Assembly (NCBI RefSeq): GCF_018394335.1
Contig: NZ_CP074572.1
Coordinates: forward strand, 1 to 64,000
DNA from: Shewanella dokdonensis
GTDB lineage: Bacteria > Pseudomonadota > Gammaproteobacteria > Enterobacterales > Shewanellaceae
DNA length: 64,000 nt
Reading direction: 5' to 3'
The first letter of the stretch is position 1. Each line of letters begins with the position of its first letter. Of the stretch, positions 48,997-62,451 are shown piece after piece. The translations under genes were made by a program, and so were the position numbers. The notes beneath the pieces are model-generated. The model worked only from the letters and a program-made list of their open reading frames with translations, did not search any database and had not been told where the DNA came from.

Positions 48997-50732
48997 TCAG
49001 TGACTTTGCGCGCCACCAGCCCCTTTAGGGAAGCGGATGGACTCTACCATCTGCTGCACTTCGTCCGGGACTGCTGCGGTGAGTTTGCTGACAACAGTTG
49101 CCACCACAAAGTTGATTATCATGCCGATCATGCCGATACCTTCTGGCGAGATCCCGAATAACCAATTGTCCGATACGTTGGCTGCCGGATTAACAAATTT
49201 AAAGTAGATGATATAGGAAGCGGTAAAGCCTAACCCTAAGACCATGCCCGCTATCGCACCTTCTTTATTCATCGACTTGGAGAAAATCCCCATGATAATA
49301 GCCGGGAATAATGATGCTGCCGCAAGACCGAAGGCAAACGCCACCACAGCTGCCACAAATCCTGGTGGATTAATACCGAAGTAACCGGCAATCACAATCC
49401 CCACGGCGGCGGCCATACGAGCGAACATCAACTCCTTCTTGTCAGAAATATCCGGCATGAAGTTCTTTTTCAGCAGATCATGAGATATTGAAGTCGAAAT
49501 CACCAACAACAATCCCGCTGAGGTAGACAATGCGGCTGCCAAGCCCCAGCAGCGACCAATGCAATCACCCATGCCAGGCAGATTAGCGATTTCTGGTGTG
49601 GCTAACACCATGATGTCGCGGTCAACATCCATCTCATTAGCACTTTGTGGATCGGTGATTTTGCCTTTGGCGTAGTACATCTTGCCGTCACCATTTTTAT
49701 CATTCCACTTGATAAGCCCCGTTTGTTCCCAGTTCTTGATCCAAGAGGGCGCGGTGGCATGTGCAACCCCTGCCCATCAGCACCATTGATAGTTTCAATC
49801 ATGTTGACGCGGGAGAATACAGACAACGCAGGTACTGTGGTGTAAAGAATGGCAATAAATACCAATGCCCAACCGGTACTGGTACGCGCATCCTTAACTT
49901 TAGGTACAGTAAAGAAACGCACGATTACATGTGGCAAACCAGCAGTTCCCACCATCAGCGCGGCAGTAATCGCAAACACATCGATAGTACTCTTGGCACC
50001 TTCGGTATATTCGTTGAAGCCAAGTTGCGTGGATAGGCCATCTAGTTTTTGCAGTAGATAGACGCCGGTATCATTACCCGCGGCATCCACTACGGTGGAA
50101 CCAAAACCAATCTGTGGCAATACATGGCCGGTCATCATCACCGAGATGAAGATAGCGGGTACCATGAAGGCAAAGATCAGTACGCAGTATTGGGCTACCT
50201 GAGTGTAAGTAATACCTTTCATACCACCTAACACAGCGTAGAAAAATACCACCGCCATACCGATATAAACGCCGGTATCCACATCCACTTCGAGGAAGCG
50301 GGAGAATACCACCCCAACACCACGCATCTGCCCGGCAATATAGGTAAAACAGATGAAGATGGCACACACCACAGCCACCACGCGCGCGGTCTGCGAGTAA
50401 TAACGTTCCCCGATAAAATCTGGGACGGTAAATTTACCAAACTTTCTCAAGTAAGGCGCAATACACAGCGCCAGCAGTACATAACCGCCAGTCCAGCCCA
50501 TCAAGTAAACACTGCCGTCATATCCCACAAACGAGATGATCCCCGCCATTGAGATAAATGACGCCGCAGACATCCAGTCTGCCGCAGTGGCCATACCGTT
50601 CATCACTGGTGGGACCCCACCACCAGCAACATAAAAATCTTTGGTAGAGCCGGCTCTGGACCAGATGGCAATACCAATGTAGAGCGCGAACGACAACCCT
50701 ACAATCAGAAATGTCAGTGCTTGAACATCCAT
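48997..50732 (-). CDS. Sodium:solute symporter (ActP-like), frame breaks
   Basis: About 578 residues with 13 or so transmembrane helices. SSS-family marks: FYVAGGGVPPVMNGMATAAD, WMSAASFISMAGII and GLAAALSTSAGLLLVISTS. Closest to the ActP/VC2705 type. Adding one G in the run at 49767-49770 (C-run on plus) joins the two frames. A second, self-compensating pair of indels (about 49544-49547 and 49571-49575) changes GWVIALVAAGG to GMGDCIGRCWG without stopping translation. Starts with AAGGGGA upstream. Uptake of acetate or a related monocarboxylate is likely. Confidence 0.9.
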
Positions 50733-50744
50733 AGTCTGCTCCCC

Positions 50745-51011
50745 TTAGTCTTCGTGTACGTTATATTTTTTATCTAAGGCGTTCGCTTTGAAGGCGTAGA
50801 TAAAAATCAGCGCCACGAACACATAAATGGAACCTTGCTGCGCAAACCAGAAGCCCAGTTTGAACCCCATGAAGTGAATATTGTTCAGCACATCTGCAAA
50901 CAAAATTCCGCAACCATAGGACACGACGAACCAGACAGCCAGCAGTCCCAGCACCAGACGCAAGTTCTCACGCCAGTAGCTAAGTGCCTTTTCGTTATTT
51001 TCAAAGCCCAT
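50745..51011 (-). CDS. DUF4212 small subunit of the symporter
   Basis: 88 residues, two transmembrane helices (~18-38 and ~58-78) with the pattern YWRENLRLVLGLLAVWFVVS, FWFAQQGSIYVFVALIFIYA of DUF4212 (putative solute symporter small subunit). It lies 12 bp upstream of the symporter gene in the same operon, as in other genomes. Confidence 0.92.
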   Translation of the reverse strand: MGFENNEKALSYWRENLRLVLGLLAVWFVVSYGCGILFADVLNNIHFMGFKLGFWFAQQGSIYVFVALIFIYAFKANALDKKYNVHED

Positions 51012-51232
51012 GTGCGACTCCCCATTACTAATCGTTATTAAGTCACATTTAATCTAGCAACCGCGACTTGGCTCACAATCAAGACCTTAGTCTAACCAAC
51101 GTGCTACAACTGTTTAACACAGTTAGAAATCATATATAAATCATATGGTAAAAAAAATTAGAAAAAAATGATTGATAAGAATTTAGTCGTAGAGTTAGAC
51201 CAATGTCGAACAGCGAACACGTTGAAAAAGAC

Positions 51233-51256
51233 AAAAAAGACCGGCAAAAGCCGGTC
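51233..51256 (-). terminator. Terminator of the DsbA-like gene
   Basis: On the minus strand GACCGGC-TTTT-GCCGGTC followed by six T. Confidence 0.9.
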
Positions 51257-51277
51257 ATAGTGCAGAGATAATTGTGA

Positions 51278-51897
51278 TTAATCGGGTTTATTGGCGAGAT
51301 AAAGGATCAGTTCTGATAGCGCTTGTGCATCTGATACTGACGCTTTAATCAAGTACTTTCCATTGACCAATAAAGACGGTACACCGCGGATCTGCGCCAG
51401 TTGCGTCTGCGCTTCATAGTTTTCTAGCGCCAGTTTGGCATCGGCAGAGCCTATGGTCTTTTGCAATACGGTTTTATCAATCCCCTGCTCCACAAAAAAG
51501 GCCTCAAGATCGGCCTCGGTGCTAAAGGGCTGATGTTGTTCGTGGATCCGTGCAAAAATTTTGCTATGTACTTGATTCACAATTTTAAATTTCTGAGCCA
51601 AATAATAGGCTTGCTGACTCAAGATCCACGCTGGACGATGGGCGCCAACCGGAGTTCGCACTAAGGCGACTTTTCCCTTAAGCAGTTGCGCCGTTTTTTC
51701 GATAAGCGGATCCTGATGATAGCAATGAGGGCAGTTGTACGAAAAAACTCCCTGACCACAGGTTTAGTGGCCTCTGGAATACCGGTCACCGTAATATAAT
51801 CTTGGCCTTCTTGGTATTCTGCCGCAGCGGCCGGGATAAGCGTGGCGCTCAACAGCAGTACCGCTGCCGTGATTTTGGCCATAGATGAAAACAGCAT
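51278..51897 (-). CDS. Thiol:disulfide interchange protein (DsbA-like), one frame break
   Basis: About 206 residues. Signal peptide (~1-26, ALLLSATLIPAAAA type). Adding one base in the A-run 51742-51747 (T-run on the coding strand) restores REFFSYNCPHCYHQDPLIEK with the CPHC active site, followed by TPVGAHRPAW and the cis-Pro loop RGVPSLLVNGKY. It oxidises cysteines in periplasmic proteins. GAGGGGG precedes the ATG at 51897. Confidence 0.9.
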
Positions 51898-51925
51898 TGT
51901 TCCCCCTCGTTAGATAACCTATCAA

Positions 51926-52795
51926 CTAAATGCTACTGCTACATGCTTGCAGCAGTGAGTTGGCGTCAGTATATCGATAACTAAAACCAAGATCCCGGCA
52001 AATAAATGAACCATCGATGCGTTTGCCTGCGGTGGCGGGCTCCTCAACAAATTGTGGTAACGCTAATCCCAACTGTTGGGCCGCCAGACCATAAAATGTC
52101 TGTTTGTCTGCCACTAAAGGTGCGCACAGGTTATAAACTGCGGCCGGAGTCGGCGCCTCCAGAATAGTCATCACCGCAGCAATACAATCAGCAAGATGCA
52201 CTAGATTTACGGCTTGCGAGGCGCCCGTCAACCCGGTGCGGCCGGCCATAAATCTCCCTGGATGCCGTCCCGGCCCAACCAAACCGGCAAAGCGTACTAT
52301 GGTTACTGTCCGTTGAGGCGATGCCAACTGTTGGAACATCTGTTCGGCCTGTTGCAACACCGCACTTCCCCCTTCAGTAGCTGGGAGCAGATCGGTTTCG
52401 GTCAAAAGCCCCTGTTGCTGTTGATAAGCACTGGTACTGCTGACAAACACCAGCCGTTGCACGGCGCTTTCTTTCACCAAGGCCACCAGTTGCGCCAGCT
52501 TGCCTAAGTAATCATTATCCCCGCGCCTCAACCCCGGTGGAATATTGACCACTAAGGCGTCACATTCCTCTAATAATTGGCTGGGCAGCGGCACCTTGGC
52601 TTGCAACGCCAACACCACCCCACGAATACCGGTAGCGGTTAAAGTCGCTGCGCCTTCTGCTGTTGTTTTACTGCCAGTCACAGCAAATCCCGCCTGTTGC
52701 AGCGCTTTTGCTAGCGGCCAACCAAACCAGCCACAGCCAAATACAGCAATATGTTTCAAGTCTGTCTCCTGTTTATTTTTATATTGTGTGGTCAC
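51926..52795 (-). CDS. NAD(P)-binding SDR-type protein (YeeZ-like)
   Basis: 289 residues. FGCGWFGWPLAKALQQAGF is the Rossmann glycine motif (~19-37), and SSTSAY (~120) with a following NLVHLADCIAAV near ~198 fits extended SDRs of the YeeZ/NAD-dependent epimerase type. The classical YxxxK catalytic pair is not evident, as in YeeZ-like proteins. A start at the M-T-T-Q methionine is used. Substrate unknown. Confidence 0.8.
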   Translation of the reverse strand: MTTQYKNKQETDLKHIAVFGCGWFGWPLAKALQQAGFAVTGSKTTAEGAATLTATGIRGVVLALQAKVPLPSQLLEECDALVVNIPPGLRRGDNDYLGKLAQLVALVKESAVQRLVFVSSTSAYQQQQGLLTETDLLPATEGGSAVLQQAEQMFQQLASPQRTVTIVRFAGLVGPGRHPGRFMAGRTGLTGASQAVNLVHLADCIAAVMTILEAPTPAAVYNLCAPLVADKQTFYGLAAQQLGLALPQFVEEPATAGKRIDGSFICRDLGFSYRYTDANSLLQACSSSI

Positions 52796-52810
52796 TATCC
52801 TGCACCACTA

Positions 52811-54007
52811 TCACTGCTGACAAAAATAAAAACTGATCCCCGCGCCGGGACGTAGGGTTTTGCGCGCACCTTCGCTGAGTTCATCAAGCTTCAGCACGCT
52901 GTCTACGCTATTCTCTTCTTGTTGCAAAAAGCGATAACGACCTTTACTGCCATCACGCTGACAGCTCCAGACCTGCGGATGTTTAACATCATCGCTGGTC
53001 ACCACCACCTTTGCCAACGAATCATCGGTTAATTTCACCAGCGTCCCTGGTGGATAGATACCAAGCACTTTTACCAGCGCCTGGATTAAGGTTTCACTGT
53101 GTTGGGCAGCTCGGGTCTTGAAAAGATATCCTAAGGCGAGCTGTGGCGATACCATCTCTTCGCGCCATAGCAGGCTATCGTAGTCATTCACGAGCGATAC
53201 TATCTGGGTAGTGATACTGAGTTGTTCAGCGGTTAAGCCATCGGGAAAACCACTGCCATCAATAAATTCATGATGATGCAGCACGATATCGAGGACATCG
53301 GCATTGAACATACCGCTACGTCTGAGCAGTTCACAACCATATTGAGGGTGCATGGCGATAAAATTCTTTTCTGGCTCCGTCAAGGCACCACGTTTATTAC
53401 GGATCACTTCAGGAACCCTGAGTTTGCCAATATCGTGCAATAACGCACCGGTTGCCAGCGTACGTATCTGCGGTTTGGGCAGTTGTAGCCCTTTAGCTAT
53501 CATCATTGATAACGCGGCCACCGAAACTCCGTGCATAGTTGGGGTCGCCTGGGGTTCACCAGAAGTTACCAGGGCCAACTTTACCTGCTCCGCGCCATAG
53601 AGCTGCTCAAGCATGGTTTCCACCAACACCGAAGTTTCTCGGCTTGCCCCTTCTGGATCACTGGCTATTTTGCCAAACGCGCCCCGGATCCCATTAATCG
53701 TGCCGATAAACTGGTTCTGACTCTGGCGAATATGTTTGCGTGCCAGTTTTTCCTGTTCGGACATTTCGGCATTGGTGTTCTTAGACTTGCGCACGGCTTG
53801 TGTCTGTGGGGATGCGGTCTTGGGGGTTCCCGACAGCAAGATGACATAAGACACGCCCAACTGCTGGATCATCTTAATCTGAGCATCAGAGCTGATCTCA
53901 ATTTTATTGAACAGAAAGGGATGATCCATCCATGACAGTGGTAACTTGACCGTAATCCCCTTCTGCAACTGCGATACCGGCAGATGGATCTCTTCGGTTT
54001 TTGCCAC
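52811..54007 (-). CDS. DUF3391 + HD-GYP domain protein, second copy
   Basis: 398 residues with the same architecture as the protein at 35007-36269: DUF3391 (VSQLQKGITVKLPLSWMDHP), linker, and an HD-GYP domain with LLHDIGKLRVPEV, AMHPQYGCELL, HHHEFIDGSGFPDGL (GYP changed to GFP) and DYDSLL. Predicted cyclic di-GMP phosphodiesterase or sensor. Monocistronic. Confidence 0.9.
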   Translation of the reverse strand: MAKTEEIHLPVSQLQKGITVKLPLSWMDHPFLFNKIEISSDAQIKMIQQLGVSYVILLSGTPKTASPQTQAVRKSKNTNAEMSEQEKLARKHIRQSQNQFIGTINGIRGAFGKIASDPEGASRETSVLVETMLEQLYGAEQVKLALVTSGEPQATPTMHGVSVAALSMMIAKGLQLPKPQIRTLATGALLHDIGKLRVPEVIRNKRGALTEPEKNFIAMHPQYGCELLRRSGMFNADVLDIVLHHHEFIDGSGFPDGLTAEQLSITTQIVSLVNDYDSLLWREEMVSPQLALGYLFKTRAAQHSETLIQALVKVLGIYPPGTLVKLTDDSLAKVVVTSDDVKHPQVWSCQRDGSKGRYRFLQQEENSVDSVLKLDELSEGARKTLRPGAGISFYFCQQ

Positions 54008-54154
54008 GTGAGACTCCCCTATTGCTGCATGTAACGTGTTGCGCTTGAACAGGCCAATATTGCACGAATTTTACAACTATAGTTCAAGCGCCTGAATAAG
54101 GAAGAATTTCACAATAAAAATATGATATCACAGAACTTTTGTATAAAAATGCCG

Positions 54155-54643
54155 CTACTTATTCGCGGTTTCAACCGACGGTTGCCAATCAGCAACATAG
54201 GCTTTGAGATGCCGAGAGCGATGTAAGTACAGCGCTGACCAGAACAGCAATAAACCATCTAGCGCCATCGGCCACTCAAACAGAAAATGTGCGTGACTCA
54301 AGCGCGTGAACAGTAGCACCGCCTCTAATCCTAGCAAGGCCGCCAATAACATCCGGATGGCACTAAAAACGCCACGGCACCATAACGGCTTACGGCGGCG
54401 TTCTGCAATGGTCAGGCAAAACACCAGCACGGCGCCACTACCGGCCGCCAACGCCGTTAAAAAATCGACTTTCTCTGGATAAAACAGCTTCACCAATTCA
54501 GCACGATCGCTGGCGATGGTTAATGACATGACAAAGATCGCCCAGCCGCGAGCTAGAAATAACAATAGCAGATACAGCATTAATGGCGGCCGCACGTGTC
54601 CGTGATCATCAAGCCAGTGAACATCCTCAATGTTGAACATCAT
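54155..54643 (-). CDS. DUF2919 family inner-membrane protein (YfeZ-like)
   Basis: 162 residues with four hydrophobic segments (~20-45, ~60-80, ~90-112, ~125-143) and the family start WLDDHGHVRPPLMLYLLLLF. Function unknown. It stands between ligA and the HD-GYP gene. Confidence 0.82.
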   Translation of the reverse strand: MMFNIEDVHWLDDHGHVRPPLMLYLLLLFLARGWAIFVMSLTIASDRAELVKLFYPEKVDFLTALAAGSGAVLVFCLTIAERRRKPLWCRGVFSAIRMLLAALLGLEAVLLFTRLSHAHFLFEWPMALDGLLLFWSALYLHRSRHLKAYVADWQPSVETANK

Positions 54644-54723
54644 AATTCCGCAAAGTCGGGGGCAGGAACAGATAACATGGCGCTATCTTAAGCCTTTTCA
54701 AGTCCAACACGTAAAAATGCACA

Positions 54724-56797
<2,074 letters not shown>

Positions 56798-56827
56798 TTA
56801 TGCGCCGAAGGAGCCAACTAACGGCTA

Positions 56828-57802
56828 TTAACCATTCGCTTTAATACGTTCCAAGTATTCTTTCTTGGTGGACAATTGCCATGGATTGCGCTGGCCGTCC
56901 AGCAGTAAGGCATCCAGATCATCCGCCAGTTGTGATGCAGAATTGAGCATAATGGAAAAGCTCATCACCGGATCTGACGCGCAAGGCAGCGTCATGAACA
57001 ACACCACGCCATGAGTGGTAAATTGTTCCATATCATCGGGATCGAACACCCCAGGTTTCACCATATTGGCTAATGAGAACAACACTTTGCCGTGTCCGGC
57101 ATGATCTTCATGGCGATGAAAAATCTGCATATCACCATATTTGAAATTCAGTGCGAGCAAACAAGGCAGTAACTCGGCACCGCTAAGGGTTTTGCCAGGC
57201 CTGGCCACCACATGCAGCACCAGCACATCACGGGGTTCAACGGCAGCATCTTGCGCGGGTGTGGCAGATGCAGGCACGGCTGCCGCTTTGGCTGGCTCAG
57301 CGGTATCGCTGAAATCCGCTGTTGCAGTGGGCGCATGCTCATCAGCCAGCCCAAGTTCCATCTGCAACTCTTCTTCATAGAGCTCTTCGTCGCCCAGCAA
57401 CGGCTCTTGCCGTGACGCTTTATTGCTTTTACGGGAACGCTCAGCCGAAGCCGACAATTCAAAATCATCTGCAATATCGTCGTCATCAGTTTCGACTAAC
57501 GATATCGGCTCTTGTTCGTCAGCCAAGGGTTTGAACTTGTGGTTTTCCGGCCGTATCCGGTTAGATTTTAGTTTTGGGGGCTTATCATCCGGAGAGGTCT
57601 TACGAACTCTGACTTCGCCAATACCATCGGCGTCAAACCCTTCCTGATCTCTGCGGGCAGCCGCTTCCCGATAGACATCTGTCATCGGTTTTTCTTTCAA
57701 AGGCTTGGCTTGCTGTTTGCGAATAGACCAGAACCCGTGGACCAAAACGGCAATGATGGCTATTGCAGCCAAGACAGCCAATACCAGTCGAAAATATTCC
57801 AT
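56828..57802 (-). CDS. zipA: Cell division protein ZipA
   Basis: 324 residues. N-terminal membrane anchor (~5-25), a long acidic and charged linker rich in D, E and P (~35-190) and the C-terminal FtsZ-binding domain (~195-324, LVLHVVARPGKTLSGAELLP, HRHEDHAGHGKVLFSLANMV). It anchors and bundles FtsZ at midcell. It sits between smc and ligA, the usual order in Shewanella. Confidence 0.95.
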   Translation of the reverse strand: MEYFRLVLAVLAAIAIIAVLVHGFWSIRKQQAKPLKEKPMTDVYREAAARRDQEGFDADGIGEVRVRKTSPDDKPPKLKSNRIRPENHKFKPLADEQEPISLVETDDDDIADDFELSASAERSRKSNKASRQEPLLGDEELYEEELQMELGLADEHAPTATADFSDTAEPAKAAAVPASATPAQDAAVEPRDVLVLHVVARPGKTLSGAELLPCLLALNFKYGDMQIFHRHEDHAGHGKVLFSLANMVKPGVFDPDDMEQFTTHGVVLFMTLPCASDPVMSFSIMLNSASQLADDLDALLLDGQRNPWQLSTKKEYLERIKANG

Positions 57803-57824
57803 TGGTTACCTGTTATTCCTGTTG

Positions 57825-60800
57825 TTATCCTGCATCGGCCATGGCCACTGCTTCTTCAATATTGACCGCGACAATACGCGATACGCCAGGCTCATGCATA
57901 GTTACCCCTATCAGCTGATCGGCCATTTCCATGGTAATTTTGTTATGGCTGATATAGATAAACTGTACATTTTGTGACATCTCCTGCAGCAACCTGCAAA
58001 AGCGGTCCACATTAGCATCATCCAGTGGTGCATCTACTTCATCCAGCATACAAAATGGCGCCGGATTGAGCCTGAATATAGCAAACACCAATGATAAAGC
58101 GGTCAACGCCTTTTCTCCACCGGAAAGTAAGTGGATTGTGCTGTTCTTTTTCCCCGGTGGCCGCGCCATGATGGTGACACCGGTTTCGAGTAAATCATCA
58201 TCCGTTAACGCCAGATAAGCACTGCCGCCGCCAAACACTTTGGGGAACAACTCACCTAGGCCATTATTCACTTGCTCAAAGGTCGTTTTAAAGCGACTAC
58301 GTGTTTCACGATCAATGCGCCGTATGGCTTCTTCCAAACTCGCCAGCGCCTGATTTAAATCCTTATCCTGTTCATCCAGATAAGTCTTGCGCTCTTTTTG
58401 CTGTTCGAATTCGTCAATGGCTGCCAAGTTGATGGCGCCCAAGCGGCTGATACGATTACGCACGGCGTCAAGCTCAGCCTGGCAATTTGTCGGTGGCAGC
58501 TTCCGCTGGCAAATTATCGGCAATCGCAGATAACTGGATCTGCTGCTCCTGCAACTGTGCCAATTGACTCTCGGCTTGCCCTTTCAACCCTTCGCGACGT
58601 AACTTTAACGTGCTGATAGACTGAGTCAAGTGTTCAGCCTCTGCAAGCTGTTGTTTTTGCTTTAAAGAGAGACTTTCAGACTGTTTTTGTAAATCGGCAA
58701 TCCGGGCGCGGGTCTGCTCTAATGACTGATGCTGTTGCTGCTGCTGCCGCAATAATTGCGCGAGTTGTTGCTCCAGCACAGCGATGGCATCGCCATCAAC
58801 ACTTTCGGGCTGGCGATTTTGCTGCAACTCCAGCAGTTGTTGCTGCAACTGTTGCTGTTGCGCCTGTTGCTGAGCCGCTTGCTGCTGCACCAAGGCCAGC
58901 GCGGTTTGCTGTTCATTCAGTTGCCGATTGGCATCGCGCAACTGCCGTTCAATGTCACCGAGTCGGCTTTTCAAGGCGATCCGTTGCGACGTTAGCGCCG
59001 AGGCTTGTTCACTAAACAGCCGATCGTCACCTTGACGCTGATAAAGTTCATCATCAGCCGCGAACTGACTTTCAATCAGGGCTTCCAGATCTAGCTCAAC
59101 GTTGGCAATGCGATCAGTCAGCGCGTTTTTGTCATCCAGTAGTTGCTGGCGCTGCTGTGCCTGCTGCTGTGTTCTCGCCAATGCGTTATCCAGCACCATC
59201 TGGGCTTTTGCCTGCTGCAATTGCTGCTGTTGTAACTGTTGCTGTCCTTGTTCTAACGCCGTCACCGCCGCACGGGCAGATTGCTGCGCCCGCTGTGCCA
59301 CTTCTTCCGCGGTAACCAGTTGTTGTTCCGCCTCGGTGATCATGGCGGCGAGTTTGTCCTGCTCGGCCGCCATGGCAACCAGCGAATCCTGATTTCCCTG
59401 CAACAGCCAGCAAAAATCTCGACCCCATACGGAACCTTCAGCACAGAGAATGACCGCTGCTGCTGGTAGTGCTGTTTGCAGCTTTTGCGCATCAGCCGCG
59501 GTATCAGCCCAGTGCACCTGGGCCAACCAAGGGCTGAGATTCACCGGCGCCGTCACCGGCCCCCAACGCTGCGGCTCAATGCGTCTAAAGCCCTGCTCAC
59601 AACGCATCTCTGCAATGGCTTTAGCTAGCAACGGATTCAGCCATTGCTCAACCGTTGGTTCCCAGCCTGTGGCAATTGTGATTTCCTGCCACAGTTGCGG
59701 CAAGTCACCAACATCCGCTTGCGGCTGCTGCGCCGCCAGCCATTGGCCTAACATTTGATGGCGCGTCTGCAAGGCTGACAGTTGTTGTCGTTGTTCCTGT
59801 ACGGCTTGCTGCCGCTGTTGCAGGCAACTTTGTGCCTCGGTTTGTTGTTGTTGCAATAGTGAGTATTGCTGCTGCAATTGCACTAGCTGTGTTTGCGCCG
59901 TAGCTAGCTGAAACTCCAACGATTGTTTATCGGCATCATCATCGATGGAGTCACCTGCCAGCCGCTCAGTAAGCCGCTGTAATTGTTGCCGGTCTTGTTC
60001 TAAGCGCTGTTTCAGGTGTTGCTCGCGGGTAGCGGCCAGTTCCTGCTGATGCCGTAATTCACTCAAGGCGGCGGTGGCCTGACGGGATTTTTCACTGGCT
60101 TGCTGCAGTTGCTCTTCCAGCGTTTCTAATTGGCCGTTAAGCTCCCAGTGAGTTTCATCCAATTGCTCCTGAGCGGGTTGCAATGTTGCGAGCGATGCCT
60201 GTAACTGCTGCTCTTTTTCGGTGACGACTCGCAACTGCTCTTGCACCTGTTGCTGCTGTGTTGTTATCCGCGCCAGTTCCTTAGCCAGATGCTGATCTTG
60301 CTCGCGCAGGAATTTGATCTGCTGTTCCGTCTTGGCGATGTCGGTGTTGGATTGATAATAATCCGCCACCTGCCGCTGTTCGACATCCTCGAGATCATCT
60401 TGTTGCAGTTTTAACTCGGTGAGCTGTAGCCCCAGATGTTCTGCCACTGTCTGCAAGCGCAGTTGTTCGGTTTCCAAGCGGGCGATTTCGCTATTTTCCG
60501 CTTCTGCCAATTGGTGCAATTCCAGATAGCGCATCACCAGCAATTGCGCGTGCAAAGTGCGCTCCTGCTGCTTGTATTCACGGTAACGCTTCGCGGCCTG
60601 CGCTTGGATGGTCAGTTTTTCCAGATGTTTGCCCAGCTCGGCGCGAATATCGCCGAGACGGTCTAAATTTTCCCGAGTGTGGCGGATGCGGTTTTCGGTA
60701 TCGCGGCGGCGTTCTTTATAACGGGAAATCCCCGCCGCTTCTTCAATAAATATCCGCAACTCCTGCGGCTTACATTCAATCAGCCGCGAAATGGTGCCCT

Positions 60801-61235
60801 GGCCGATAATGGCATAGCTGCGCGGGCCAAGGCCGGTGCCCATGAAGATGTCGGTAATATCTTTGCGGCGACATTTCTGACCGTTGAGGTAATACAGATT
60901 TTCCCCATCACGCGAAACCTGCCGCCGCACCGCCAATTCATCATAACTAGCATAAGCGCCGCCGATACGGCCTTCGGTATTGTCGAACACCAGCTCTACA
61001 CTGGCCACGGATACCGGTTTACGGGCATTAGAGCCGTTAAAAATCACATCGGCCCAGGAATCTCCCCGTAAATTTTTGGCAGAACTTTCCCCCAATACCC
61101 AGCGCACGGCGTCAATCACATTGGATTTACCGCAACCATTAGGGCCAATGACCGCGGTCAGCGGCTGCAAAAAGGAATTTTGGTGGCATCGACAAACGAT
61201 TTAAAGCCCGCAAGTTTTATCTGTTTGAGTCTCAT
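57825..61235 (-). CDS. smc: Chromosome partition protein SMC, two frame breaks
   Basis: About 1136 residues. The N-terminus is repaired by one T in the A-run 61169-61173 (T-run on the coding strand): [19 protein letters not shown] then [20 protein letters not shown] (Walker A). Long Gln-rich coiled coils flank a hinge near residues 500-600. One extra base near 58478-58483 must be removed to reach the ABC signature [14 protein letters not shown] and Walker [17 protein letters not shown] with ScpAB organises the chromosome; its presence argues against a MukBEF genome such as Escherichia or Vibrio. Confidence 0.94.
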
Positions 61236-61444
61236 CTATTTCCGATGCCAATCGATTGAAAAATAACGCAGATATCTATCGACGCTGATGAATGTTAACG
61301 TCTTTGAAAAGTTCACTCACTTTAACAAAGCAGCATGCATTTTGTAACGCTTTTTATGTACTTATCCAAGATTTTTACTTGTTTTCGTGCGCCCGGTTAC
61401 TCAAAATCTGCCATAGAACGTAGTGCTTTTTCAGGAGTTCCATT

Positions 61445-62214
61445 ATGCCATCGTCACTCACGCTGAAAAAAGTGGCATCAGTTACTTTATTGATGGTTTT
61501 AATCTCATAAAGCGTCCGGGATTACGGCGCTTTGTGTTGATCCCTTTGCTAGTGAACTTGGTGCTCTTTGGCGTCGCTATCTATTTTGCGGTGCAGCAAC
61601 TGGATGTGATGTTTGCTTGGATCCAAAACCATCTGCCTGATTATCTCAGTTGGCTGAACGTGATCCTCTGGCCATTAGCCGTGGTTACCTTGCTGGTATT
61701 GCTATCCTTTATTTTCAGCTCGGTGATGAACTGGATTTCGGCGCCCTTCAATGGCTTGTTAGCCGAAAAAACCGAGCAACTGTTAACGGGTAAACCGCTT
61801 AACACTGGGGGCGCTTTGGATTTGCTAAAAGATCTGCCACGTATTTTTAGCCGCGAGTGGCAAAAACTTAAATACTACTTGCCGCGCGCCATCATAGTGT
61901 TGTTGCTGTTTTTTGTGCCGGTTGCAGGGCAAACCTTGTTTCCCGTGATCTGGTTCTTCTTCAGTGCTTGGATGATGGCGATTCAATACTGTGATTACCC
62001 CTTTGATAACCATAAAGTGCCATTTCACGACATGAAATTTGCCTTACAACAAACCAAAGGCACCAGCGTTGGTTTTGGCGTAGCAGTGACGCTGTTTTCG
62101 ATGATCCCGGTATTAAACTTTATCGTCATGCCCGTTGCCATCTGCGGTGCAACCGCCATGTGGGTAGAACGTTATCGCGACGCTTACCGCAATCCGCAAA
62201 TTGCACCGGAATAA
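61445..62214 (+). CDS. cysZ: Sulfate transporter CysZ, one frame break
   Basis: About 257 residues from the ATG at 61445 after adding one A to the run 61466-61471 (MPSSLTLKKSGISYFIDG). Multiple transmembrane segments and the family motif FNLIKRPGLRRFVLIPLLVN; later FVPVAGQTLFPVIWFFFSAW and YCDYPFDNHKVPF. CysZ imports sulfate for cysteine synthesis. It is followed after 237 bp by cysK, as in enterobacteria. Confidence 0.92.
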
Positions 62215-62451
62215 GTTGTCACATGTCTGAACAGATGTCCGCTACGGCGGACATTTTTGTCTGCGGTGGCCTATACTCAAGCGAAATACGTTATTTTCTA
62301 TCGCGTTTTAAGTAGCGATATTTTTCTGTAATCCCCTTACATTACGACATCATGTAATAACTAAAGTGAATAATGAATAACAAAGATTCACTTCTCTTTG
62401 ATATAAAGGGACTTATGCTTGGTGAGTGCAATTAAAGGAGCTAATAAAGCT

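Noticed and set aside
49645..50061. Plus-strand frames opposite the symporter gene
   Set aside because: Antisense shadows of a conserved membrane transporter; no ribosome binding site.
58719..60666. Plus-strand frames antisense to smc
   Set aside because: They arise from the Gln-rich coiled-coil codons read on the other strand and show no protein-like composition.
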